From assembly GCA_964019425.1 (NCBI GenBank), contig OZ025856.1, positions 248,001 through 312,000 of the forward strand: a stretch of DNA of 64,000 nucleotides, written 5' to 3'. The notes beneath the pieces are model-generated. The model was not told the DNA's origin and ran no database searches. It was given only the letters and a program-made list of their open reading frames with translations. Shown here one piece after another: positions 1-10,339 of this stretch. Positions within the stretch are counted from its first letter, which is position 1, and each line of letters begins with the position of its first letter. Position numbers and translations under genes: made by a program. Origin of the DNA: Flectonema sp. DT1601 (taxonomy: Eukaryota; Euglenozoa; Diplonemea; Diplonemida; Diplonemidae).

Positions 1-554
1 AGAAGAAGAAGAAGAAGAAGAAGAAGAAGAAGAAGAAGAAGAAGAAGAAGAAGAAGAAGAAGAAGAAGAAGAAGAAGAAGAAGAAGAAGAAGAAGAAGAA
101 GAAGAAGAAGAAGAAGAAGAAGAAGAAGAAGAAGAAGAAGAAGAAGAAGAAGAAGAAGAAGAAGAAGAAGAAGAAGAAGAAGAAGAAGAAGAAGAAGAAG
201 AAGAAGAAGAAGAAGAAGAAGAAGAAGAAGAAGAAGAAGAAGAAGAAGAAGAAGAAGAAGAAGAAGAAGAAGAAGAAGAAGAAGAAGAAGAAGAAGAAGA
301 AGAAGAAGAAGAAGAAGAAGAAGAAGAAGAAGAAGAAGAAGAAGAAGAAGAAGAAGAAGAAGAAGAAGAAGAAGAAGAAGAAGAAGAAGAAGAAGAAGAA
401 GAAGAAGAAGAAGAAGAAGAAGAAGAAGAAGAAGAAGAAGAAGAAGAAGAAAGAAGAAGAAGAAGAAGAAGAAGAAGAAGAAGAAGAAGAAGAAGAAGAA
501 GAAGAAGAAGAAGAAGAAGAAGAAGAAGAAGAAGAAGAAGAAGAAGAAGAAGAA
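1..554. repeat. (AGA)n microsatellite, about 185 units
   Basis: An almost uninterrupted AGA/TTC trinucleotide array with one extra A near position 451. It begins at the window edge, so its true length is unknown. On the minus (gene) strand it reads TTC and lies downstream of all genes seen here. It is purine-only on one strand and could form triplex DNA. Seen directly. Confidence 0.98.
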
Positions 555-2745
555 AGCCTACACGCTGCTGACACTAGTTAGCGAATCTATCACACCACCG
601 AGTAGGTAGACACTCAAAACAGAACTGGGTAGCTCTCCAATACTGCGGTAGAAGGCTGAACCTAATCCAGAGAGGATTATTCTATTAGCCCCCGACACAG
701 GGCACACTAAATCAACAGATCCGTAACCACAGTGCTTCCACCACGTCCGGTTTACTAGCTGCAAGCCGAACGTGGAGTCAGGGTCGCCGAAGCACCACAC
801 ATATGAAAACTGAATGCATGGTATGGTATATTTAATCCTTAGACGTTTTGTCACATCTAATATAGTAGTAAAAATAACCTCACCATCACCTCATTGTGAT
901 TTAGTTGTTTTTGTGTTGTAGTTGTTTTCTTTTTTTTGAATACAAGGGGAAACTCATGAAGACCTGGTATCCCATTGATGTTTAGGGTTGGCACATCCCT
1001 TCCAGAGGCTCGGATCTCTCTTGACACAATCAAAGAACAATCCAAAAATATCAACCTCCTTCAGTTAGTTGTGCAAACAACATTGCCACATTCGAATAAA
1101 AAAAGAGCTTAAAAAAGACAAGTGAGCGGGGGGGGGCTTGATGGATATAAAAAAGAACTCATAAAAAATAAAATAAAATTGCAAATACCCAAGTGCATTT
1201 TGTAGACAACAAAAAAAAAAAAAAGATTCTTGAAAAGTGTCGTGGGGAATCCACAAAAAAGAAAAGAAGACAAAAAGAAAAAGACTTCTACTACTGTACT
1301 CGAGTGTATTGTGTAGCAGCTTGCAGAATTCCGACTGACCCTTTGATTTGCCTCTGGCAAATAAAGCCAACTTGTAGCCTGTAAATCGATCTATCCCGTC
1401 CTCTGTAATCTTGTCAACCCGCGTCAGCTAAGCCCTTCAAAGCACATCACATATCCCCAACTTGAGCTGACAACAAGTTTAAGGATTCTGTTTCGCTGGA
1501 TTGTTAGGGCTCAGGAGCGTAATCTTGCATACACGGAGTTTAGCCGCCTTATGTGGGGAAAAGAAAATCCCCATGACCTTGGGCGATGTATGGGAGTCCC
1601 AAAATACACTGCAAAAAAAAAAAAAAAAAAAAAAAAAAAAGTGAAAAAGTGAAAAATACTTTTTATTCGCTAGAAAAATAACGAAACATTTTTTTTTTTT
1701 TTTTTTGCAGGACAGCTCAGTAAGACTACTCATCCCACATGATTCTATTAGATGATGAAAATATAGAAAAACAGTACAAAAAAAAACAGCACCTTTCAGC
1801 AAAGACAGTAGTGGCCAGGTACTAAAGAAATACTTCATAAAAAGAATAAGGTTGGGATGAGATTAAAAAAGTGTTTCCATTTCAAGTCAGGGAAAAAAAA
1901 AAAAATAAATAAATAAATAAATAAACGAAAGTCACCATCTACATAACCCGTACAATAAGCAGCAAGTAGGATAACGTAAGAGGGACTACAGGTCTCAATA
2001 TAAAAACTAAAAATAGAAAAAAGAAAGAAAAAATAGAGAAAAAAAAAAACATTGAAGTGAAGCAGCTTACTAGGCTGACAGGTATAAAAAGGTGGCAGAA
2101 GTAATTAGGCGATAACTAACTTCCTACCAACAACTGGATCTTTTTCCTTCAGCGCTAGTGAGATATTGTATAAAAATTAATTAACTACAACAACTCTGTA
2201 GCTGTACTAAGTTATCAAATCAAGCGGCAATAAACTTATAAACCGATTGAAAAGCCACTTTAGTGGCGCTTCTTACCTATTTGTCTTTTGAAGATAAAAA
2301 CATTAAGTTCGGAATTCTCTATGAGAAAACCGTTAGTCCTTAAAGGTGAAAGCAAAAATTTAAAAAAAAAAAAAAAAATTGAATTATTTAAGTAAAAGCT
2401 GTGGCAGGTATCAACCAACACCTTCCCTTGGACCAGCTTTAAGGAGACGACGGGTGAGTGAAAGCAACAATACAATTTTACTATTTCTGTTCTCATCCGA
2501 ATGAAAGTCCGAGAAAGGGAAAAAGAGATGATCAAAAATGCCGTCTGTATTGCGTAGGGCACTCGTGAAATCTATAAGGCAAATAACATTAAATGACTAT
2601 TTGCTCTTTACAAAAAAAGATAAGCTCTGGAGGCTAAGGTGCCTCCCCTTTCTGGACGCACAAGACACGTCTTGCTGCGTAAAGAAAGATCAGTCTTGGT
2701 AATTATAATAAACTTCTCATAGTCTTTTCTGTATTTGCACAAGGC
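555..2745. other. Gene-poor stretch downstream of the first gene
   Basis: No gene is supported here. Positions 571-690 resemble a diverged copy of the repeat at 15150-15280, sharing the words GTTAGCGA, CGAGTA, CCAATACT and AACCTAAT. A minus-strand open stretch of about 98 codons at 558-854 and one of about 65 codons at 857-1054 (containing VPTLNINGIPGLHEF) were read and not recognised. They may be exon fragments or chance. The rest is A/T homopolymers and a short TAAA run near 1905-1925. The part nearest 2745 is presumably 3' UTR of the gene above it. Confidence 0.6.
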
Positions 2746-4965
2746 TCATTCATCTGATTGATGAGGGGTGAATCTGCTAGGCACAAATTCAACAGAAAAC
2801 ACAGTTGAGGGATTCTTAATTGCGGTTTTCGCAATTTCAGCGAGCTTCTTCTGCAAAGAAGTTTCAGCCTTGAAGTTGTCCAGAACGAAAGCGTCTTCCG
2901 ACAACATTTCGATCAGCGATGTTTCCTCTTGAGCGTTGTAGTCGTACATCCACTCAACCATGTCTTTCTCAGTGCCGACTATTTCTACCTGAAAAGTATT
3001 CCTGCCCTTGTGAGAGACAAACCCAACAGGTACACACGTACACAGTGACGCCACAGTCTTGGCAACATCAGTTGCAATAATTGTAGTGTACTGTCCTAAG
3101 CTAGCAGCGTAGTTGGAATACGCAAAACTTTTCAATAGATTTTCTGTTGCCATTCCTTCCATAAAGAATCCTCTGTAAGTATTAGTACCAGCGTTACCAG
3201 TTATCCACTTGCTAGAAGAAGCCATTGCACGAGAAGTCTTTATTTGGGACCTTTGAAGATCGTTGCAAAATCGGAGAGCCATCTCGTTACGATGAACACC
3301 AGTCCAGGTTACTAAGAATGTCTCGTAGTTAACTGCGCTGAAACCGTGTAGTTGACCTCTGGTTAGTTTTGAGGTCTCTTCGAGTAATTGAAAAATGGAG
3401 CTGCTGGGAACCGAACTGGCGCCTGAATCTGATTCAGGAAGACCAACCAGAACACCTGCGTATCTGGCTGTGGATAGACCTAGACATAAGATATCTCTTG
3501 TAGTGTAGATTTGTGAGGAAGTTAATTTTGATGTGCGAGATACAGAAGTCGAATCAGATTCCTCACGAGTGTCTTCATCATCAGCGAATAGAGTTCTTGG
3601 TAAGAAAGACTTGTATTCCTTGAGACTCTTTACTGCAAAAGCAAGTCCAACTCGTAGTTTTTCCAACTCTGATATTTGGATAATCCTATCAGATCCAACA
3701 TCGATCAACTCACTCGCCTCATCAAGATTCATCGATTGGAGAGGATAAGTTGCTTCTGATAATCTGATCATTGGTCGGGCAATTAGAATAATCTCTGCGA
3801 AACCAATTAAGAGATCAAAGACGATCACTCCCATGAGGAATCCAATAAAGAGGTAGAGTGCTCTGTTCATCTCTCCTTTTACTTTACTTACTGATCTGAA
3901 CCACATTAAGTAAACAGGTGCAAGACGGTCAAATTTACCAGGTTTAAAGACCTGCGACCGTAATGTCCAGAAGTCATCATGGCGGTCAAACTTCCAGTCA
4001 GTTGTGTTCGCCATCGACAACACGATTTCTCTTTGCTCTGTTGTTAAGTTACGAAGAGTTTTGATGCAGGGTTGAGATCCACTGTCAACAACAAGTTGTT
4101 CATATCTACAACTTCTATCAACTCTTCCTTCAATAAAATTAGCAGATAAAATAAAACTATCGAAACCTTTATCAAGTTGAGTCAAAACCATACTCGCATC
4201 GGTGTTGTACTCGAGCATGAAACTCTCAAATGGATACGTTGCGAGGTCAGTACCAACAAAGACAATCATATCTTCAAAAACACCACTTTCGATAGGAGGC
4301 ATCAACATAGGATGCTCAATGTAAACGTACGGTGTGAAGTCTTTCGAATACCAGAGAATTGGACTGCTCCACCAACTGTCTCCAGCTGTTAAGTTATTTG
4401 TTGTAATACTGTCGAGGTACAGTTTTGGGAAATCATTATTTGAGTAGTTGTACACATTAGCGATTGGCTTACCAGTAATAGGATCCATACTGTGAGCAAT
4501 CAAACAAGGAGCTGGACAGAGTTCATCATCGATATCCGGATGTAATCTGGAGTAGATGTATTCCTTTGATCCATCTGCTAAAGGATCAACCCACAAGTAC
4601 TCAACGTAGTGCTTTAGAGGATCAGTCTTATGAATTCCTCTCATTACTATTGATTCAAGTACGTCTCCATTTACTAAGTCAGCAAGTGCGTGTTGAACTA
4701 CCCAATTAGCAAAGTCATCCCGATTTCTAAAGTCATTGTATCTGAGTAGAATGTCTCGGTACTTTTTCTGGTAGTCGTCAGTTACTTTGAAGATACGAGT
4801 CGCTTCTCTGTTCATCGCCTGGGCATCTGCTCGTCCAACTTCCTCGACAGTCTTCTCGAGCACTCTCAACCCCTCTGTGTACATCAAATACCCTCCCAGG
4901 AATGATGCCAAAGTTGAGACCAGTCCAGCGACCACAACCAACCACAACGCACTTATTTGCACCAT
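2746..4965 (-). CDS. Two-TM membrane receptor: Cache-like ectodomain plus degenerate class III cyclase-like domain
   Basis: 739 residues. A first membrane segment lies at about 5-28 and a second at about 369-396. The roughly 340 residues between them look like an extracytoplasmic Cache-type sensor with Cys pairs and several N-glycosylation sequons. A linker follows with a HAMP-like region and EYKSFLP (about 450-456), as in protist membrane cyclases. Residues of about 478-690 resemble a class III nucleotidyl cyclase core, including a GNAGTNTYRG stretch like the usual GNxG(S/T) motif. The first metal-binding strand, normally F-x-D-I-x-G-F-T, reads LCLGLSTARYAG, so the metal Asp is absent and catalysis is doubtful. 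The function suggested is a sensor or regulatory pseudocyclase. A spliced-leader-type acceptor (CTGCAG) lies at about 4989, just upstream of the ATG. Fold assignment is by eye. Confidence 0.8.
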   Translation of the reverse strand: MVQISALWLVVVAGLVSTLASFLGGYLMYTEGLRVLEKTVEEVGRADAQAMNREATRIFKVTDDYQKKYRDILLRYNDFRNRDDFANWVVQHALADLVNGDVLESIVMRGIHKTDPLKHYVEYLWVDPLADGSKEYIYSRLHPDIDDELCPAPCLIAHSMDPITGKPIANVYNYSNNDFPKLYLDSITTNNLTAGDSWWSSPILWYSKDFTPYVYIEHPMLMPPIESGVFEDMIVFVGTDLATYPFESFMLEYNTDASMVLTQLDKGFDSFILSANFIEGRVDRSCRYEQLVVDSGSQPCIKTLRNLTTEQREIVLSMANTTDWKFDRHDDFWTLRSQVFKPGKFDRLAPVYLMWFRSVSKVKGEMNRALYLFIGFLMGVIVFDLLIGFAEIILIARPMIRLSEATYPLQSMNLDEASELIDVGSDRIIQISELEKLRVGLAFAVKSLKEYKSFLPRTLFADDEDTREESDSTSVSRTSKLTSSQIYTTRDILCLGLSTARYAGVLVGLPESDSGASSVPSSSIFQLLEETSKLTRGQLHGFSAVNYETFLVTWTGVHRNEMALRFCNDLQRSQIKTSRAMASSSKWITGNAGTNTYRGFFMEGMATENLLKSFAYSNYAASLGQYTTIIATDVAKTVASLCTCVPVGFVSHKGRNTFQVEIVGTEKDMVEWMYDYNAQEETSLIEMLSEDAFVLDNFKAETSLQKKLAEIAKTAIKNPSTVFSVEFVPSRFTPHQSDE

Positions 4966-5379
4966 TTTTCGTTGTTTAAAAGTAAACCCTGCAGTGTAAA
5001 TTATTAACTACATTAATACTTATAAGCAGAAGTAGATTGCTCTACGAACTTCTATCACAAAACTAAACAGAGAAGAAAAGAGATGGTTAAATCACTGTCT
5101 CATTTCACACTGATGAATCCTGAGATCACAGTGAAGACTTACTTCTGAACAATATGTTTATAGATATGATGAGAGCTTCCTTCATTGGAATCCACTCGGT
5201 CTTTTTAACATTTTTTTTGTTGTCGCTATATGGAAAGGAACACATCACCAGAGAGGACTACAATAAGAAAATAGAGGGGAGTCGCGGCGTGGTTGTTACA
5301 AAATAACAACGAGCACTGTGAGATCACTCACAATGAATAATTGAAAAAAAAAAAAAAGGAAGAGAAAATATTTATGACC
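4966..5379. other. Intergenic spacer
   Basis: Holds the probable trans-splice acceptor of the gene below (CTGCAG, AG at 4989-4990) and 3' UTR of the PPR-like gene above. No further feature seen. Confidence 0.6.
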
Positions 5380-6667
5380 CTACACGGGGTCATGTATCTG
5401 TTCAGCAGCAGCGAGTGATACTCTTCTGCCTTCGAGTTGATCTTTTTTACGTACTTTGTTTAGGATGTATGACTGAGGTAATTCTCTTATAGAGGATATG
5501 TCACTTGTCATGTTGTTGTGTTCGTATAGTTTGATTATCTCATCGACAAGTTTTTGAAAAATTCTACCAGAGAAACAGGCTTCAGAATAGGACACATCAA
5601 TTATTGATTCGGCTAAGAAAATATCATTACTACCAACTGCATATGACATTATTGAAAACATTGTTTCAGGTGGAGGCGTTGCAATCTGAGTTAGACTGTT
5701 GTACCAATACTGAGCTGACTTGACATCATTCAGAGAGAGACACTTGTCTATTAAACTCACATATATCTGACTTGACATTACTATGTCTTTCTCATACATG
5801 ATCGATACGACTTGTCGTAATTCTGATGAGTTTTTTGATTCTTTAATAGCAATGTGATGTTCCTTTACTTCTATTGACACTGGAGGTATCCATGCCGCCA
5901 CATTTCCATTTTTAATAGCATTGATGTACTCTTTTGGGAATAATTCAGCAATGGCTGAGAAGTGTCTGGATGAAACAGGTACTTTATTAAGAGACATTTC
6001 ATCGAACAATCGGAGAGCTGTCGCAGTGTCTCCTTTCCTTCTGCATAACTCTAGTGAATATCCATATGAAAGCTCCATAAATTCTGGTTGCATGAAATCT
6101 CGTTGAGGAATTGCCATCAGTCCTTCCAAGTCCCTCGATAATAGACAAAGTCTCATACAGAATATAACTTGTGAATCAGCAATTACAATTCCTGTTTTGT
6201 ATTTTTTTTTTTTTTTTTTTTGAGCTACTGCCCTTTCTTTTTTATAAAAAAAAAAAAAAAAAAAAAAAAAATGAAAATTCTAAATAAATACCACACATAC
6301 CATTGTTGTGACAGTAGTGTAGAATTCGAAGTGCAAGAGGTGAACATCCCGAAAGTTCTTTTAAAGATAGCATTGCTTTACCGATGTGCTTAGGACTGAG
6401 AGAGATGCCTCTCTCTTCGAATACATCAAATAAAGAACTTAAATCCTGAAACATGGTTTGCTTGTTGGATATTGCTTCCGTAATGCAAGCATCGATGTCA
6501 GAGAACTGCAACTCTTTTCCAGGAGTTGACATCACGTCTTCCAGTACTGAAGCTAAACTCCGATGCTCTCTAACAGCAAGCAATTTTTCCATATATAACA
6601 TTGAGTTTGTTGGTATTGAGTGCTGTAGTAATCTGTAGCATCTGTGAACAACACATTTTGAGAACAT
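5380..6667 (-). CDS. PPR-like organellar RNA-binding protein, two exons
   Basis: The coding sequence is complement(join(5380..6191, 6301..6667)), 392 residues. The 109-nt intron begins GTATGT after AAT-G and ends in A-rich sequence plus ACAG. Joining restores one frame (...CHNN-G-IVIADSQVIFC...). The start chosen is MFSKCVVHRCYRLLQ, a basic amphipathic, mitochondrial-import-like N-terminus immediately after a run of 19 A. An upstream reading would have to translate the A-run. Helical-hairpin units such as GDTATALRLFDEMSLNKVPV fit pentatricopeptide repeats. These bind organellar RNA in processing, editing or translation, and Euglenozoa carry many. The target is unknown. It ends TAG. The next gene upstream is also PPR-like. 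Confidence 0.75.
6192..6300 (-). other. Cis-spliced intron with A-rich 3' end
   Basis: On the gene strand it begins GTATGTGTGG and ends ...TACAAAACAG. A run of about 18 A lies just before the acceptor, where most eukaryotes have a polypyrimidine tract. Frame continuity across the junction supports it. Confidence 0.8.
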
Positions 6668-6920
6668 TCGATTCTTTTTTTTTTTTTTTTTTTCTTTTTT
6701 TTGCCTGTAGCAGTAGTAATTTTGATTTTGGGAACACGACACAGAACGCGAGGATGCCACAATGAATTATTTTGAAATATCTTTAATTTGATTGCAATCG
6801 GAATCTACGATACCTTTACAAAGCAACTATTAGATTACGCTCTCAAAGTAAACTTTTGCCGTCTTTTGTAATGACGTGATTTAATCTGAATTAGAGTGTC
6901 CAACTACAGAGTGATTGGTT

Positions 6921-8021
6921 CTACGCTCTTGAAGCAAAGTTTCGCCTCTTATTGTGAAAACGTTGATTACTTGTCACGTTTTGAGACTCATCAAACAGCC
7001 TTTGAATAACATGATTTAATCTGAATTTTGTTTTGTATTCGTTATACAACACACGAGCATCTTCCGACGACGTAGGTTCATGTTTAGCAAATAACGTCAT
7101 CATTGACGAGTAGAGTTGAGGAGTCGCCTTAGAAGATAAATTAAAAAATGAACATGCATCATTAAAGTGAGAATCTTTATAAGATTTTGATAAATGAGTG
7201 TGCACGAGAATCATGTTTGAATATGTGTAGTCGTCTGCTGGACAAGGCATGTTTTGGAAAACAGCAATCGCTTCACCCATTTCACCAACCGCTCTGCAGT
7301 ACGAGATGATTTTATTATAATAGGAAACACTACACTTTACGCGACACTGTCTTTTAATTTTTTTAATTTTTCCGAAGTCCTCAAGTGACGGTTTGGTTCG
7401 TAGGGCGTTACTTACCAAGGCTGAAATGCTTTCCTGTCCGAGATGTTTTACTGACCTGAGAGCAATTTCAACAGAAGTTTCAAAAGAAGAACACCCAGCG
7501 ATGGCAGCTCTGATTGTCCTATCGTGATTTAAGTAATTAGTTCCTGTTGCAGCCTCAGCCGTAGAAATCATTTTAAAAACCATCTGGTCGCTGTTCTCCA
7601 CACAACAAAGCGCTTGTGAGAAAACTTGTCTACTAAGAGTCATTTGTTCTTTAATAATAGCATCTAGAATACACATTGCACCAGCACTATTTTTCCAGTG
7701 TTTACTATTGAGTTCTAAATACAATATTAAGGTTCCTAATTCTTTCCTTGACTTCCTTTTGATGTATTGTAAAATAACATCATGTAAGGCATCGAAGGAA
7801 TGTTCTCCCACATACTGCAGACTAAAGTTGTAAGATAGAATTCCTACTGTGTAACCCTTAACTTCAAAAGACTGAAGGGCTTTAAGCAGATTTCGTTTCC
7901 TGCCTTCGACATCACCTTGAGATGCGTGTCTTTTCATTGGAGCGAATCGCTGGTGCAGCAAATCTCTGCAGTCTGCATCACTGAGACGGATGGTCAATAG
8001 CCGTCGACACCTCTGAAACAT
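6921..8021 (-). CDS. PPR-like protein, probably mitochondrial
   Basis: 366 residues. The N-terminus MFQRCRRLLTIRLSDADC is rich in Arg and hydrophobic residues, like a mitochondrial presequence. Repeated two-helix units follow; the clearest is YYNKIISYCRAVGEMGEAIA (about 235-255) followed by a DDYTYSNMIL stretch, matching the PPR consensus. The C-terminus is basic (FHNKRRNFASRA). A TTTAG acceptor lies just upstream of the ATG. It neighbours another PPR-like gene and two NYN-domain genes. The likely role is organellar RNA processing or stability, inferred from the family. The repeats are too divergent to predict an RNA target. Confidence 0.7.
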   Translation of the reverse strand: MFQRCRRLLTIRLSDADCRDLLHQRFAPMKRHASQGDVEGRKRNLLKALQSFEVKGYTVGILSYNFSLQYVGEHSFDALHDVILQYIKRKSRKELGTLILYLELNSKHWKNSAGAMCILDAIIKEQMTLSRQVFSQALCCVENSDQMVFKMISTAEAATGTNYLNHDRTIRAAIAGCSSFETSVEIALRSVKHLGQESISALVSNALRTKPSLEDFGKIKKIKRQCRVKCSVSYYNKIISYCRAVGEMGEAIAVFQNMPCPADDYTYSNMILVHTHLSKSYKDSHFNDACSFFNLSSKATPQLYSSMMTLFAKHEPTSSEDARVLYNEYKTKFRLNHVIQRLFDESQNVTSNQRFHNKRRNFASRA

Positions 8022-8257
8022 TAGTATCTAAATAAGACGATAAATTATAATTAAATAAAAGAAGTAAAATTTCAAGTAACGCGACTAACCAAACAGTGCT
8101 ATTCTTGCTATTGTTGCAGTGTACCTGCTGTGAAGAAATTCATAATCCCAATGATGACCCACTCATAGTGTTGGTGATAGGCTTCCATAAAAAAATACAG
8201 TCTTCTAAAATAAAACAGGAAGATATATAAAAAACTGTCAAACATATATAGGAATGG

Positions 8258-9205
8258 TTATTTTATTATTATCATGGGTGACTCCGATTCTTGAGATAAA
8301 CTCTCGTCTTCCTGTTCGCTTTCACTCTTTTGGTTATCCTCTGAGGGGAGGGTAAGAAATGAGTCGATACCAGTGTCAGTATTTATGATTTTTTGCATCG
8401 CATTTTGAGAACAGTTGCGGAGTTTCCGTTGAAACATAACAAGATCTCCGTGTGCTCCTCGACTAGAAAGTTCAGAATTTCTAAAAGTTTTGATGAAGTC
8501 GGGAATCTGTGAACTACAAACAGCTATTTCAGCGAATTGACCCGGATTCGAACTTGCCGGAGAAGTTCCTAAATCGATAAGCCTTCCTGGGTTCACATCA
8601 GGGAAGGAGTCAGGGTCAATGTCATCAGAGAATGAAGCTCTCCATAATTTAATTTTCTTATCGAGGAGAGGATCTAACTCAACCAGATCTGGCATTGGAG
8701 GCGCAAATACAACCACATGAGATCCCTTTAGCCTGTTACCATTTGATCTTCGTGTCTTCTGAAGGACGTATGACATACTAGTGCTGTAAATTTCTCTATT
8801 TATCTTCGCCTGAAATAAACCGGCTTGTAGAAATGCTTGTTCAGTATTCTTCGGATAGGAATTTTGCTTGCAATGCAGTAGTTTTATGGAACATTTATTG
8901 ACACCTAGTCTTGCTTTCATGACATCGTAGAAGGTTCTTGCGGTTCTTCGAAGCGATATCTCTGAATGTACAACAGAAGAGTTAGCATCAGAGTGTTTCA
9001 GTAGAGCCATAACATGTTCAGCGGGAATCCTGTCTATAAAAGTGATGTGTGCGACCTTTCCACCTGTTGCTTCTTCGATTTCTTCTTCATAGTGCGACCA
9101 GCTATTCCATAATTCTTCTCCTCCGACTCCGACTCTTTTCATGTAAGACGCACCATCAACGACGACTAATATCCTTTTTACGTGTTTCAACTCTGATGTT
9201 GACAT
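8258..9205 (-). CDS. NYN/PIN-fold-like protein, degenerate paralogue
   Basis: 315 residues. The first strand RILVVVDGASYMKR matches the NYN (LabA/DUF88-like) opening with its acidic residue. The following segment (TGGKVAHITFIDRIPAEHVM) aligns with TGSIIHTTVVDGDPSEFVM in the protein encoded at 10340-11158, so the two are paralogues. The second acidic motif, LTADSD in the paralogue, reads VFAPPMPDLVELD here, so the Asp pair needed for metal-dependent RNA cleavage appears lost. The C-terminal ~90 residues are acidic and Ser/Glu-rich (SESEQEDESLSQESES). It is probably a non-catalytic RNA-binding or partner subunit, which is inference. An acceptor CCAACCAG lies just upstream of the ATG. Confidence 0.7.
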   Translation of the reverse strand: MSTSELKHVKRILVVVDGASYMKRVGVGGEELWNSWSHYEEEIEEATGGKVAHITFIDRIPAEHVMALLKHSDANSSVVHSEISLRRTARTFYDVMKARLGVNKCSIKLLHCKQNSYPKNTEQAFLQAGLFQAKINREIYSTSMSYVLQKTRRSNGNRLKGSHVVVFAPPMPDLVELDPLLDKKIKLWRASFSDDIDPDSFPDVNPGRLIDLGTSPASSNPGQFAEIAVCSSQIPDFIKTFRNSELSSRGAHGDLVMFQRKLRNCSQNAMQKIINTDTGIDSFLTLPSEDNQKSESEQEDESLSQESESPMIIIK

Positions 9206-9730
9206 TTATACTGGTTGGTACCTTTTTGAGGGGAAAAAAAAAGGGAAATAATTTTTTTTAAAAAAAATTTAAAAAAGAAAATCGATGCAAAAAACCAGAA
9301 CTATATTTTTGAAGGTTGGGGTCAGAAGGTTGAGATAGAGTTTTTTTTAAGAGGGAAAAAAAAAGAAAACTTGCTTTTTTTTCGAGTTTCAGAGACGCAA
9401 CTATGAGAAAATGAAAAGGGAGAATAAAACGCGGAGGGGGTGAAACTTTGACAATGTAAAAACAGTAACAACTTCAGGTATTAAAAACAAAATTAATATC
9501 AAGTACTTGACTGAAAAATATTTGTAGTTGTTAATCAAAGAAAATTACGTTTAGAAAAAAAGAAAACATAAAAAGAGAAAACTATATTTTTTTGTCTTAC
9601 TAGACCAGAAGACGTTTGTCGAATCTGCAACACGGAGGGGAAAAAAGGAGAACGGAAACTTTTTTTTTGTTTTTTTGATCTATCGGATCCTTGCTTACAA
9701 AAGTGTGGATGCAAAAAACGAAAAAAGAAA
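9206..9730. other. A/T-rich intergenic spacer
   Basis: Only short A and T runs and probable UTR sequence; no gene or repeat recognised. Confidence 0.6.
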
Positions 9731-9991
9731 TTAACATCTGTTGACCAGCTTTCTATGAGCCTTTAAATTTGCTTCAGTAAGGCGCACAGGTTTATTTTTA
9801 TTCCCGTGAATCTTTGCTTTCTTCAACTTCAACGACGAGTGTAGCTTAACCATCGGTACTTTTCCTCCACCTGATTTAATAATTCGCTTTGCCTTATTTC
9901 CAGACGTACAGCAATTATACGATATTGTTCTGCCGACATCTTTTCTGAGGAATGTCAATCTTTCTTTTAGAGGAAGGTCATTTTGAACCAT
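9731..9991 (-). CDS. Small basic protein of unknown function
   Basis: 86 residues starting MVQNDLPLKERLTFLRK and ending LKAHRKLVNRC. It is very rich in Lys and Arg, with many basic residues through the C-terminal half. The general pattern (basic, ERLTF near the N-terminus, NKAKRIIKSGGGKV) recalls ribosomal protein eL34, but eL34 is longer and better conserved, so this is only a weak resemblance. An organellar or divergent ribosomal protein or another nucleic-acid-binding protein is possible. The start at 9991 was chosen because a run of about 20 A just upstream would otherwise be translated. It lies between the two NYN paralogues. Confidence 0.6.
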   Translation of the reverse strand: MVQNDLPLKERLTFLRKDVGRTISYNCCTSGNKAKRIIKSGGGKVPMVKLHSSLKLKKAKIHGNKNKPVRLTEANLKAHRKLVNRC

Positions 9992-10339
9992 TTTTAGGTA
10001 TGAGTGCTTTAGCAAGGAAAAAAAAAAAAAAAAAAAAAATAGATACAAACACAATTATAGTGGATTATCAAGCAGCGTTCTTTTTTTTTTTTTTTTTTTG
10101 GTTCTTACATTCTTGCATACGCTCTCATTGTGATATATCACTGTTCAATAATAAAATAGAAAATAATCTGCCGAACCATTAAATTTAAGAGAACTCACAA
10201 AGACGGGCCTAAGTATTCATAATTGTTTATCCCCTCAGCCTATTTAAGTGTAAAATAATTAAACATTTTCATACAGTCCAAAACAAACTCAAAATATATA
10301 AGTCCTCGATTTGACTCTTTGCAGGTGATGTTAATTTTA
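9992..10339. other. Intergenic spacer with A20 and T19 runs
   Basis: Contains a long A run at about 10019-10039 and a T run at about 10081-10100, then 3' UTR of the NYN gene. Nothing else seen. Confidence 0.6.

Noticed and set aside
9731-9991. Call as ribosomal protein eL34
   Set aside because: Only a loose basic pattern matches; the protein is shorter than eL34 and lacks its conserved C-terminal part.
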